In this document: piece after piece, positions 51,327-59,945 of the stretch
Layout: every line of letters begins with the position of its first letter
Position numbering within the stretch: the stretch's first letter is position 1
Source: Helicobacteraceae bacterium
Lineage (GTDB): Bacteria; Campylobacterota; Campylobacteria; Campylobacterales; Sulfurimonadaceae
Direction: 5' to 3'
DNA length: 64,000 nucleotides
Assembly: GCA_947498025.1 (NCBI GenBank)
Contig: CANMJR010000007.1
Span: 37,253 to 101,252, forward strand
The notes under the pieces: model-generated
Databases searched by the model: none
What the model saw: the letters and a program-made list of their open reading frames with translations, nothing else
What the model was told of the DNA's origin: nothing
Translations under genes and position numbers: made by a program

Positions 51327-52306
51327 GCCTTCCCCATCATTTTTTTTGCCATTGCAACAATCTTTTGGGGCTGCGGCAAAGCTGCATCTTCAAGATGTTT
51401 CGCATAGGGGATTGGGACTTCTGCGGTGCAGATGCGCTCCATTGGTGCATCCAACTCATAAAAAGCCTGCTCATTGATACGTGCCATAATTTCGGCAGAG
51501 ATACTTCCCGACTTCCACCCCTCATCCACTATTATAACCTTATGCGTTTTTTTAATGGAGTTCATAATGGTCTCATCATCCAGAGGGCGGAGGGAGCGCA
51601 AATCAATTACCTCTGCATCAATTCCATCCTCTGCCAAAGTTTTAGAGGCTTCAAGTGCTTTGAAGAGGCTTATTCCGTAGCTTACAATGGTTATATCTTT
51701 TCCGACTTTATGAATAAGTGCTTTTCCGATAGGTGTGGGCGTTGCTTTTGTGTCAAGAGAACCCTTTGAGTTGTAGAGCAGGGCGTTCTCAAAAATAAGT
51801 ACCGGATCAGGGTCACTCAAAGCTAAACCAACCATCTCATAAGCGTCCTGAACGGTTGCAGGTGTCAAAATTTTCAGTCCCGGAATATGTGCAAGCCACC
51901 CCTCCAAAGAGTGAGAGTGTTGTGCTGCCAACTGTTTACCTCCGCCCGTAGCCATGCGGATTACCAAAGGAACATTGAACTGACCGCCCGACATGTGAAG
52001 CAGAGTTGCGGCGTTGTTCATAATCTGGTCAAGTGCCAAAAGGCTGAAATTTACGGTCATTATCTCAACAATTGGACGCATACCATTCATGGCCGCTCCG
52101 ATTCCGGCACCCGTAAAAGCTGATTCGCTCAGCGGCGTATCTATAATCCTCTCGGCTCCGAACTCTTCTAAAAGCCCCATACTCACGGCATAACAGCCTC
52201 CGTAGTGACCGACATCTTCACCCATTACAAATACGCGTTCATCTTCACGCATCGCATTTCGGATAGCCTCTCTGACCGCTTCACGGTAGGTAGTGATATT
52301 ATCCAT
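51323..52306 (-). CDS. pdhB: Pyruvate/acetoin dehydrogenase E1 beta
   Basis: The start at 52306 ([11 protein letters not shown]) follows GGAGGCGAGCC; the frame from 52327 adds residues read from the E1 alpha end. [11 protein letters not shown] and the later [20 protein letters not shown] match the transketolase-type beta subunit of alpha2beta2 E1 enzymes. Length 327. It overlaps E1 alpha by eight bases and E2 by four bases. Confidence 0.92.
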   Translation of the reverse strand: MDNITTYREAVREAIRNAMREDERVFVMGEDVGHYGGCYAVSMGLLEEFGAERIIDTPLSESAFTGAGIGAAMNGMRPIVEIMTVNFSLLALDQIMNNAATLLHMSGGQFNVPLVIRMATGGGKQLAAQHSHSLEGWLAHIPGLKILTPATVQDAYEMVGLALSDPDPVLIFENALLYNSKGSLDTKATPTPIGKALIHKVGKDITIVSYGISLFKALEASKTLAEDGIDAEVIDLRSLRPLDDETIMNSIKKTHKVIIVDEGWKSGSISAEIMARINEQAFYELDAPMERICTAEVPIPYAKHLEDAALPQPQKIVAMAKKMMGKA

Positions 52307-53273
52307 GGCTCGCCTCCGAATATACAAATCTCTCTAAATCCTCTATAGGCTCAAGTGTTCCGTTCTCTGCAAATGTTACTGCCTCGTCTATTGTATTATT
52401 TATCTCATCTTCCATTTTTGCACTATCTATTTCAGACCACATATTTTTCTCTTTAAGACTCTCTTCAAACACTAAAAGCGGGTCTCTCCTCTTCCACTCC
52501 TCCACTTCCGCTTTTTCACGGTAGAGTTCGGCATCAAACATGGAGTGGGCGCGAAAACGGTAGGTGAGGCACTCCAAAAACATGGGGGCTTGCTCTGCGT
52601 GAATAGAGGCTATAGCCTCTTTTGCCGCTCGTGCAACATCTATAACGCTCATTCCATCTATCTGTTTTGAGCTTATTTTATAGGATGCCGCCTTTTTATA
52701 AATGTCGGTCTCAGATTCTGTATATTTTAAAGCCGTTCCCATGGCATATCTGTTGTTTTCACAAATAAATAGAACCGGAAGCCTCCATAGAGCGGCTAAG
52801 TTGAGAGACTCATGGAACTCCCCTTCAGCCACGGCACCATCGCCAAATATGCATACCGTAACTCGGTTGCGTTTCATCATCTTGTCTGCAAGCGCCATCC
52901 CGACGGCAAGAGGCAGAGCGCCGGCGACAATTGCACTTCCGCCGTAAAATCTCATTGCCCCGTCAAAAAGGTGCATAGAACCCCCTCGTCCCCTTGAACA
53001 CCCCTCCATTTTGCCGAACATCTCCGCCATAATATTTTTTGCACTCACACCTCGTGCAAGGGCATGTCCATGCTCGCGGTAGGTGGCAAATATGGCATCC
53101 TCTTGGCTTAATGCACTCATGAGTCCGACTGCAATCGCCTCTTCTCCAATGTACAGATGCAAAAAGCCGCGAATCTTTTGGTTGGAGTAAAGCTCTACAC
53201 ACCTCTCTTCAAATCGGCGGATGAGAAGCATCCCTTTGTAAAACTCTTTCGCTTTGTTTAAATCAAGTTCCAT
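52299..53273 (-). CDS. pdhA: Pyruvate/acetoin dehydrogenase E1 alpha
   Basis: This subunit holds the thiamine diphosphate motif: [21 protein letters not shown], with GDG and the downstream ENNRYAMGT. The phosphorylation-loop Ser region of PDH is seen as [10 protein letters not shown]. Length 324 fits the short E1 alpha of Gram-positive PDH or acetoin dehydrogenase. It is next to an acetyl-CoA synthetase gene, with 11 bases between. Substrate choice between pyruvate and acetoin cannot be decided from sequence. Confidence 0.92.
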   Translation of the reverse strand: MELDLNKAKEFYKGMLLIRRFEERCVELYSNQKIRGFLHLYIGEEAIAVGLMSALSQEDAIFATYREHGHALARGVSAKNIMAEMFGKMEGCSRGRGGSMHLFDGAMRFYGGSAIVAGALPLAVGMALADKMMKRNRVTVCIFGDGAVAEGEFHESLNLAALWRLPVLFICENNRYAMGTALKYTESETDIYKKAASYKISSKQIDGMSVIDVARAAKEAIASIHAEQAPMFLECLTYRFRAHSMFDAELYREKAEVEEWKRRDPLLVFEESLKEKNMWSEIDSAKMEDEINNTIDEAVTFAENGTLEPIEDLERFVYSEASHG

Positions 53274-53284
53274 TCACTGCTCCT

Positions 53285-55036
53285 TTACTCTTCTAGCGTT
53301 GAGGTATCGCCCTCCGGCAACCCCATCTCTCGAGCTTTTAGAACTCTTCGCATAATTTTTCCGCTTCTGGTTTTTGGCAGATTTTGTTGAAACTCTATCT
53401 CTTTGGGTGCTACGGCAACGCCCAGTCTTTTGCGTCCAAAGCCTATGAGTTCGTGCATCAGCGCATCGTTCGGAGTATATCCTGCTTTGAGTGTTACAAA
53501 AGCTTTGACCAACTGCCCTATCATCTCGTCAGGTTTGCCGATAACTCCTGCTTCTGCAACGGCAGGGTGTTCCATAAGAGCGCTTTCAACCTCAAAAGGG
53601 CCCACCATGTGACCGGAGGTTTTGATAATATCATCCGCGCGTCCCACAAACCAAAAGTACCCATCTTCATCTTTGTACGCCAAATCACCGCTTATGTACC
53701 ACTCTCCCACAAAACATTTTTTATACTTTTCTTCAGCATGGAGATAGCTTCGAAAGAGAGATGGAAAGCCGATTTTGAGGGCTAATGCACCTTCTTTGTT
53801 TGGCTCACTCACTTGGGTAACTGTTCCATCCTCATTTTGATGGACAATACCTGCTTCTATGCCGGGAAGCGGTCTGCCCATGGAACCGGGGCGGATAGTT
53901 TGAGAGATAAGATTTGCAATCATGATTCCGCCCGTCTCCGTCTGCCACCAGTTGTCATGAATAGGGAGACCCAATTTTTCTCTGCCCCATAGAACGGCTT
54001 CAGGATTCAGGGGTTCTCCCACGCTCTGGATAAGGCGAAGATGGGAGAGGTCATACTCTTTTGTCGGTTCGGAATCTATCCTCATAAGACGGCGAATCGC
54101 TGTAGGAGCCGTGTACCAGACGGTTACTTTCTCATCTTGGAGTATTTTGTACCACCTTGCGGCATCAAACTCGCTCTCATCTACAATGTTTGTCACTCCA
54201 TGGATCCATGGTGTGATAATCCCGTACGAAGTGCCGGTAACCCAACCTGGATCGGCGGTACACCAGTAGGTATCGTTTGGATGAAAATCGAGCACATATT
54301 TTCCGCTCATCCAGTGGGTATAGACGGCTTTATGCACATGCACCACTCCTTTCGGCATGCCTGTTGTTCCGCTTGTAAAGTGGAGAATGGACATCTCCTC
54401 GGGGTCTGTATAGGGTATCTCAAATGTGTCAGAGGCTTCCTCCATCAGACGAGAAAAAGAGAGCACTTTTTCGCTCGCATGTGCATCACTATCAAAGAGC
54501 AGAATATAACGGAGTTCTGGGAGTTTGTCTAAAATAGGAACTACCTTTTTTTCAAAGAGCGCTTTTGTGGTTAAAAGGAGTTTTGCATCGCCACGCTGCA
54601 TGCGTTGAAGTATCGGTTCGGGTCCAAATTGGGAGAAGAGAGGACAAAGAACATTTTGATTTTTGAGTATTCCTATAACGGAGATGTAGAGTTGTGGAAT
54701 GCGAGGAGAGAGGGTGAAAACTCTCTCTCCTTTTGCGAGATTTAGATTCTTTAGAACATTCGCAAACTTTGCCGTCTCTTTTTTCATCTGGGCAAAAGAG
54801 TAGGTTTCTTTCTCTCCGTTTTGCCCCAGCCATAGCAGAGCGGTTTTGTCTGCCAATGCTCCGTTGGCATGTCTGTCGATTGCTTCATGTGCAATATTTA
54901 AACCGCCAAGAGGAGCACCTTCAAACTCTTTGGCTACATCCTCCCAGTGAAACTCTCTGTAAACATGTTCATAATCAACTAAGTTTGGTTCAAAAGGGAA
55001 GTTATCTATATTTTTTTCAATCCACATCTTATCCAT
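53285..55036 (-). CDS. acsA: Acetyl-CoA synthetase (AMP-forming)
   Basis: The enzyme makes acetyl-CoA from acetate, ATP and CoA. Characteristic segments: ILHFTSGTTGMPKGVVH (ATP loop), YWCTADPGWVTGTSYGI, NWWQTETGGIMIAN, GRADDIIKTSGHMVGPFEVE and the C-terminal PKTRSGKIMRR with the Lys that is regulated by acetylation. At 583 residues it resembles the short AcsA of Bacillus. It begins the operon that continues with E1 alpha, E1 beta, E2 and ACP. Confidence 0.92.
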   Translation of the reverse strand: MDKMWIEKNIDNFPFEPNLVDYEHVYREFHWEDVAKEFEGAPLGGLNIAHEAIDRHANGALADKTALLWLGQNGEKETYSFAQMKKETAKFANVLKNLNLAKGERVFTLSPRIPQLYISVIGILKNQNVLCPLFSQFGPEPILQRMQRGDAKLLLTTKALFEKKVVPILDKLPELRYILLFDSDAHASEKVLSFSRLMEEASDTFEIPYTDPEEMSILHFTSGTTGMPKGVVHVHKAVYTHWMSGKYVLDFHPNDTYWCTADPGWVTGTSYGIITPWIHGVTNIVDESEFDAARWYKILQDEKVTVWYTAPTAIRRLMRIDSEPTKEYDLSHLRLIQSVGEPLNPEAVLWGREKLGLPIHDNWWQTETGGIMIANLISQTIRPGSMGRPLPGIEAGIVHQNEDGTVTQVSEPNKEGALALKIGFPSLFRSYLHAEEKYKKCFVGEWYISGDLAYKDEDGYFWFVGRADDIIKTSGHMVGPFEVESALMEHPAVAEAGVIGKPDEMIGQLVKAFVTLKAGYTPNDALMHELIGFGRKRLGVAVAPKEIEFQQNLPKTRSGKIMRRVLKAREMGLPEGDTSTLEE

Positions 55037-55145
55037 CTCACACCTTTTTCAAGTAGGTTGCATCTCTTTAAATTAAGCAGTATAATAACACAATTACATA
55101 TAATATAATGGATTTTATATTAACTTCACAAAGGAGTTTGTTCTT

Positions 55146-55934
55146 ATGTTGAAAAGATGGCGCCTGATTGACACCGGAATTGGAACGGCTCAATATAACA
55201 TGGCGGTGGATGAGGCTCTTTTGAACAGCCACACAAAAGGGAGTCTGCCGATTCTTAGGCTCTACAGATGGGAAAATTCACTTAGTTTTGGCAGATTTTC
55301 GGATGTGAAGAGTGCTCTGGATTTAAAAACTCTCCAAGAGAAGAGACTCCCGCATGTCCGCCGTATGACGGGTGGCGGTGTGCTGGTGCATGGCGGAGAT
55401 TTGTCTTACGCATTAGTACTTCCTAGGGAGAGTCTCGAAGATGTAGGCGTAAAAAAAAGTTATCAATATCTGTGCGGCTTTCTCTTAGAACTCTATAAAA
55501 AGTTGGGTTTTTATGCTGCTTTTGCACATGATTTAAACCTGCAAAACTCAAAATCTGCTATCTGCATGGCTTCCTATGAGCCTTACGACATTATAATTGA
55601 GGGCAAAAAAATGGGCGGAAATGCGCAGCGCTACAGAAAAAATATGCTTTTTCAACATGGAACTGTTCCTATTACTCTCAACAGGGAGCACTTTAAAAAT
55701 CTCTTTTTGGAAGAGTCGGGTTTAGGAGCTGCGGCTTCCTTAGAGACGATGCAAAAAGAGATGACACATGCGCAGCTGAGCGCTCTCTTGATAGAAGCAT
55801 TTGAGACTTTTTTTGATGCTACTCTTTTGCCTGATACTCTAAACCGTTCGGAGAAGAGAAGAGCCTACGAACTTTTAGCAAACAAATATTCTCAAGAGGG
55901 GTGGAATAGAGATGCAAAACATGATGCAACCTAA
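55146..55934 (+). CDS. LipM-like octanoyl/lipoate transferase
   Basis: The lipoate-ligase fold is clear: RLYRWENSLSFGRFSDVKSA, VRRMTGGGVLVHGGDLSYAL and the Lys motif GKKMGGNAQRYRKNMLFQHGT. A Cys (SAICMASYEPYDI) lies where the octanoyltransferase LipM has its active-site Cys, which LplA ligases lack. Therefore transfer of octanoyl from ACP is more likely than ATP-driven lipoate ligation. It heads the divergent operon with lipA and dihydrolipoyl dehydrogenase. Length 262. Confidence 0.8.
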   Translation: MLKRWRLIDTGIGTAQYNMAVDEALLNSHTKGSLPILRLYRWENSLSFGRFSDVKSALDLKTLQEKRLPHVRRMTGGGVLVHGGDLSYALVLPRESLEDVGVKKSYQYLCGFLLELYKKLGFYAAFAHDLNLQNSKSAICMASYEPYDIIIEGKKMGGNAQRYRKNMLFQHGTVPITLNREHFKNLFLEESGLGAAASLETMQKEMTHAQLSALLIEAFETFFDATLLPDTLNRSEKRRAYELLANKYSQEGWNRDAKHDAT

Positions 55935-56781
55935 ACCGGAGTGGCTGCGTAAAAAAATCTCACTCCGCATCAATCAAGAGTTGGAGTTGCTCTTTGCGGA
56001 TACACATGTAAATACGGTCTGTCAAGAGGCGATGTGTCCAAATATTACGGAGTGCTTCTCTAAAAAACAGGCGACTTTTTTGATTTTAGGCACGCTCTGC
56101 AGCCGTGCCTGTAGTTTTTGTGCAGTCGGCAAGGGAAAAGGGGTTGCAGTCGATGGGAGTGAACCGCAGAATATCGCTTTAACCGTAAAAGAGCTTGGGT
56201 TACGACATGTGGTGATTACCAGCGTTACGAGGGATGATTTAAGTGACGGCGGAGCAAAACAATTTTGCAAAACTGTAGATGCCATCAAAACCATAGATAA
56301 CTCCGTTGTCGTGGAGTTGCTCATTCCCGACATGTTGGAAAACAGAGATGCACTGAGGCGGGTGGCTAGGAGCGGAGCCGAAATTGTAGGGCATAATCTT
56401 GAGACGGTGCCCCGTCTCTACGGAGTTCGGGGAGGTTCGGATTATAACCGCTCTTTGAGGGTACTGAAGATGTTGGCAACTCTCAATCCGACAATTGCTA
56501 CAAAGAGCGGAATAATGCTCGGTCTAGGCGAGAGAGACGAGGAGGTGGAGGCTCTTATGAAAGAGCTGCTGAATGTCGGCTGCAGATATCTCAGTATAGG
56601 TCAATACCTTGCACCCTCAAGCGGACATGCAAAGGTGGTTGAGTATGTTCAGCCAGAGCGGTTCGAGGAGTTGCGGGAGCTTGGAATGGGGATGGGATTT
56701 GCATATATAAAAAGTTCGCCCTATGTCAGAAGCAGTTATATGGCGCATGAATATTTGGAGAGAGAAGATGAAAGAGTATGA
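55912..56781 (+). CDS. lipA: Lipoyl synthase
   Basis: LipA inserts two sulfurs into protein-bound octanoyl groups. The auxiliary cluster ligands are C37, C42 and C48 (CQEAMCPNITEC), and the radical SAM cluster is C63, C67, C70 (CSRACSFC). Length 289. It overlaps the LipM-like gene by 23 bases and the next gene by 14, so this is a tight operon for lipoyl cofactor supply to E2. Confidence 0.96.
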   Translation: MQNMMQPKPEWLRKKISLRINQELELLFADTHVNTVCQEAMCPNITECFSKKQATFLILGTLCSRACSFCAVGKGKGVAVDGSEPQNIALTVKELGLRHVVITSVTRDDLSDGGAKQFCKTVDAIKTIDNSVVVELLIPDMLENRDALRRVARSGAEIVGHNLETVPRLYGVRGGSDYNRSLRVLKMLATLNPTIATKSGIMLGLGERDEEVEALMKELLNVGCRYLSIGQYLAPSSGHAKVVEYVQPERFEELRELGMGMGFAYIKSSPYVRSSYMAHEYLEREDERV

Positions 56782-58108
56782 TGTAGTGGTTATCGGCGGC
56801 GGTGCCGGAGGGTATAGAGCTGCGATAGAGCTTGGCAACGGTGGCATGAAAACGCTTTTGGTCGAGAAGACAAAAGAGAAAATTGGGGGTGTATGTCTCA
56901 ATGAGGGGTGTATTCCAACTAAAAATTATCTTGAGAGTGCCAACTTTGCGCTAAAAACATCCTATTTTAAAGAGTGCGGTCTTATGCTGGAGTTTGGAGG
57001 GTTGAATCTGCAACAGCTAAGAGAGAAGACAATTGCACTCAAAAATGAGATTCGCAGCGGTGTTTTATGGTTGCTTGAGCAGGCGAAGGTGGAGCTTTTA
57101 TTTGGCACTGCCTCTTTTGCAGATGCACATACTATAGAGGTCGCAGGCGAGAAAATCTCCTTTAAAAAGTGCATCATAGCAACCGGATCACATAGCAGAG
57201 AGCTGCCGCAGCTCCATCTTGTAAACAATCGCATTATCACAAGCAGTGAAATATTTGAGCTGGTCAAGATGCCGAAATCTATCGCAATTGTAGGGGTCGG
57301 GGCGATAGGGTGTGAGGCGGCAACTTTTTTCAGTGCCTTTGGCGTGGAGGTGTCACTGATTGGGCGCAGTGCACAGCTTCTCTCCTACGAGGATGAGGAT
57401 ATATCCAAAGCGCTGCTTCGGGCATTTAAAAAGCGTAATATAAAAGTGATAAGCTCCGCCGTTATCTCCAAGGCAGAGGTAAAAGAGGATGGAGTCGAGT
57501 TGTTCATAGAGGGAGGGGAGCAGATAAGATGTGAACTGATTCTTGTTGCGTCAGGGCGCATGCCGCACACAGAGGGGCTGAATCTTGAAAAGGCGGCGGT
57601 TGAGTTGGATGCAAAGGGATTTATTGAGGTCACACCTTCTTTTCAAAGCTCACAAAGCCATATCTATGCACTCGGAGACTGCATTGCAACACCGGCTTTT
57701 GCCCACACCGCCTATGCCGAAGCAAAGATAGTTGCTTACAATATCATAAACAATAAGAGTTATGTGAATATTCATCTCTCTCCCTCTGCCGTTTTTTGCA
57801 ATCCTCCTGTTGCAAGCTGCGGTGCAAGAGAAAAGGATGCAAGGGAGAGTGAAGCTCTGATTGAGGTAAAAAAAGCCTATTTTAAAGTGAACTCAAAGGC
57901 AAAGATTGAGGGCGATGATTCAGGATTCGTAAAACTGATTGTTAATGCTAAAAGCGACAGAGTGTTGGGCGTTTCAATCATCGGAGCAGGGGCTACCGAA
58001 ATTATTCACGAACTGCTTTTGGCGATAGAAAAAAGAGTGACACTTAAAGAGTTAAAAGAGTTAATTCATGTGCACCCGACACTTTCGGAGATGGTGAGTT
58101 ATTTGTAA
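56768..58108 (+). CDS. lpdA: Dihydrolipoyl dehydrogenase E3
   Basis: E3 reoxidises the dihydrolipoyl arm with NAD. The start at 56768 follows GGAGAGAAG; a frame from 56723 runs into lipA. The FAD site GGGAGGYRAAIELG, the redox pair in GGVCLNEGCIPTK, the NAD site VGVGAIGCEAA and the C-terminal HVHPTLSE His-Glu dyad are all present. Length 446. It closes the operon, so E1, E2, E3 and lipoyl synthesis are all coded in one 8-kb region. Confidence 0.96.
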   Translation: MKEYDVVVIGGGAGGYRAAIELGNGGMKTLLVEKTKEKIGGVCLNEGCIPTKNYLESANFALKTSYFKECGLMLEFGGLNLQQLREKTIALKNEIRSGVLWLLEQAKVELLFGTASFADAHTIEVAGEKISFKKCIIATGSHSRELPQLHLVNNRIITSSEIFELVKMPKSIAIVGVGAIGCEAATFFSAFGVEVSLIGRSAQLLSYEDEDISKALLRAFKKRNIKVISSAVISKAEVKEDGVELFIEGGEQIRCELILVASGRMPHTEGLNLEKAAVELDAKGFIEVTPSFQSSQSHIYALGDCIATPAFAHTAYAEAKIVAYNIINNKSYVNIHLSPSAVFCNPPVASCGAREKDARESEALIEVKKAYFKVNSKAKIEGDDSGFVKLIVNAKSDRVLGVSIIGAGATEIIHELLLAIEKRVTLKELKELIHVHPTLSEMVSYL

Positions 58109-58164
58109 AAAAAGAAAGAAGAAAAGAAGAAAGAAGAGTGCCAGACACTCTTTTATGCATTTTC

Positions 58165-58575
58165 TTAGTTCTTTCTTAGAAACTGCTCATAATCCAAAAT
58201 TTCGATACCGCAATCAATAAACTTTTTATCATTTGTTATAAATATTTTACACCCATTTTTTTTAGCACACATGCATTGTAGAGTATCTTCTAAATCGCTA
58301 TTGTTATTTATTGAAAAATCTATTGACTTTTCAATCACATCTTTTCCAAAAGAGACAACATTCCATCTGTTCATAATATTTTTGAAAAAATATAAAACTT
58401 TTATATTTCCTTTTAAAACATAATAAATTGTAGTAATTACATCTTCACTGATATAAATTTCATAATCTTGTTCGATTGTTTTTATAAGCATCTCTTTTGC
58501 TTTTGAGTGAGATGCTCTTGCTTCATCGATTATGTCTATAACAATATTTATATCTAAAAATATTTTTTTATTCAT
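58165..58575 (-). CDS. PIN-domain toxin (VapC-like)
   Basis: The 136-residue product starts KKIFLDINIVIDIID, with the first PIN Asp, then has SEDVITTIYYV, NSDLEDTLQC and IFITNDKKF, which supply the further acidic residues of the metal site. PIN nucleases usually cleave tRNA or mRNA. It overlaps the antitoxin gene by four bases, with antitoxin first. The last Asp of the site is in the TNDKKFIDCG segment. Confidence 0.82.
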   Translation of the reverse strand: MNKKIFLDINIVIDIIDEARASHSKAKEMLIKTIEQDYEIYISEDVITTIYYVLKGNIKVLYFFKNIMNRWNVVSFGKDVIEKSIDFSINNNSDLEDTLQCMCAKKNGCKIFITNDKKFIDCGIEILDYEQFLRKN

Positions 58576-58853
58576 ACTGTTTTTTCTTTTTTCATAGATT
58601 TTATCTCTTGTGCTTTTAGTTCGCCAAAATCTCCATTTACCATGCCTACAAACTGCATTATCTCATCAATTTCTTGTTTCTTTTTAGCTTTTATCTTTTT
58701 ATCGATAAAATTTTTTACTTCATCTAAAAGTTCGGCAGATACAAATAATCCTTTTAAATTATGTGTTTTTTTATCTTCAATCTCTACATAATCATAGTTT
58801 TCTAAAATATTAAAATTTCTTGTGATTTCTCTTACTCCTAATCTTGCTGTCAT
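58572..58853 (-). CDS. Antitoxin of the PIN-domain pair
   Basis: The 93-residue product begins MTARLGVREITRNFNILENYDYVEIEDKK-type sequence (in short, LGVREITRNFN and DYVEIED), resembling the Phd/YefM-type DNA-binding fold, followed by a Lys-rich helix expected to bind the toxin. It precedes the PIN gene with a four-base overlap. AGGG lies seven bases before the ATG. A near-consensus promoter is 27 bases further upstream, so autoregulation is likely. Confidence 0.75.
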   Translation of the reverse strand: MTARLGVREITRNFNILENYDYVEIEDKKTHNLKGLFVSAELLDEVKNFIDKKIKAKKKQEIDEIMQFVGMVNGDFGELKAQEIKSMKKEKTV

Positions 58854-58879
58854 ATTTAACCCTTTGTTTGATTTTATTG

Positions 58880-58908
58880 ATTGTAGTATAAAAATATAAA
58901 TCTGTCAA
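58880..58908 (-). promoter_or_regulatory. Near-consensus sigma-70 promoter of PIN toxin-antitoxin pair
   Basis: On the minus strand TTGACA (58908-58903) is followed after exactly 17 bases by TACAAT (58885-58880). The antitoxin ATG is 26 bases downstream of the -10 hexamer. Such a good -35 is rare in this phylum. Confidence 0.75.
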
Positions 58909-58923
58909 TTTTGAAAATAAACC

Positions 58924-58969
58924 AAAAAAAAGCTAAGACCAAAGAGTATTAAGTGTGAATACTCTTTGG
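58924..58969 (-). terminator. Terminator downstream of gdpD
   Basis: CCAAAGAGTATT (58939-58950) pairs with AATACTCTTTGG (58958-58969) over 12 bases with a seven-base loop. On the minus strand a T-rich run follows (58932-58925) about six bases from the stem. Confidence 0.65.
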
Positions 58970-59076
58970 TGCCTGATAGCCGGTCAGACGGTAGTTAAAT
59001 GTATTTCAAAAAGAAGCATAGTATATAAAAAATTCTCAATTGTAAAATCATAAAAGAGTGTCCGTTTCACTTTTTG

Positions 59077-59901
59077 TTATCCGCAAAAATCGCTAAAAAC
59101 TCCGTTTACTCCCATTTCAAAAAGCTCTTTTTGTCGTAGGGGGTTGTTTACGGTATATACATTTACAAAAAAACCTGCTTTATGCAGTTGTGTAACCGTC
59201 TCTTTATCCACAAGCCCGTCATTGAGATGGTAGCCATCCACTTTTAAGTTTTTTAAATAGGTTATGAGCTCGTATATATCTGAATGGGGATGTTTCTTTG
59301 CAGTGAGAGTTGCGGTTGCAACATCCGCCATTCTTGCCTTGAACAGAGGGAGATACTCATGTCTAAAAGAGGTGAGCAAAACATGCTCCTGCACATGTAA
59401 ACTCTCTATCTCGTTTGCAATTATTGCAACAACCTCACCATCGCTCAAAAAGTCATGCACATCTTTTATCTCTACATTTATAAACAGATTATTCTCTTTT
59501 ACAAATTTCAGCGTCTCATGAAGTGTAAGGAGAGGTTCTCTTTTATCTCTGATTTGGGCTAAATCTACTCTGCCATCGGCTATTCCGAGAAAAGGGTCCT
59601 CTCTGTAAAACCAGCTTCTATAATCTAGCATGCAAAGCTCTTCGTAGCTAAAATCGCAAACTCTGTAGGGAGTGCGTGATTTAAAACTCTTAATTTCGCT
59701 CACATTTGTTGTCCTGGCAAGCGTATCATCATGCATAATAATAGCAACCCTGTCGCTGCTAAACTGCACATCCACCTCCATAAAATCAGAGTGACCGACA
59801 CTCTCTTTAAGAGCTGAGAGGGTGTTTTCAGGACGCAATGCTCTCGCCCCTCGATGTGCTCCGATAAGACCTTTGCGGTTAAGCAGTTCTAAAAATTTCA
59901 T
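59077..59901 (-). CDS. Glycerophosphodiester phosphodiesterase
   Basis: The enzyme splits glycerophosphodiesters into glycerol 3-phosphate and an alcohol. The GDPD signature is AHRGARALRPENTLSA (active-site His near residue 17), with DVQFSSDRVAIIMHDDTLARTT (metal ligands and second His) and VNVYTVNN near the end. There is no signal peptide, so it is probably cytoplasmic. Length 274. It is divergent from the MFS gene. Confidence 0.93.
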   Translation of the reverse strand: MKFLELLNRKGLIGAHRGARALRPENTLSALKESVGHSDFMEVDVQFSSDRVAIIMHDDTLARTTNVSEIKSFKSRTPYRVCDFSYEELCMLDYRSWFYREDPFLGIADGRVDLAQIRDKREPLLTLHETLKFVKENNLFINVEIKDVHDFLSDGEVVAIIANEIESLHVQEHVLLTSFRHEYLPLFKARMADVATATLTAKKHPHSDIYELITYLKNLKVDGYHLNDGLVDKETVTQLHKAGFFVNVYTVNNPLRQKELFEMGVNGVFSDFCG

Positions 59902-59945
59902 GATTTATTGTATCATATCTTCATTGATGCAATGGCGGTAAAAAG

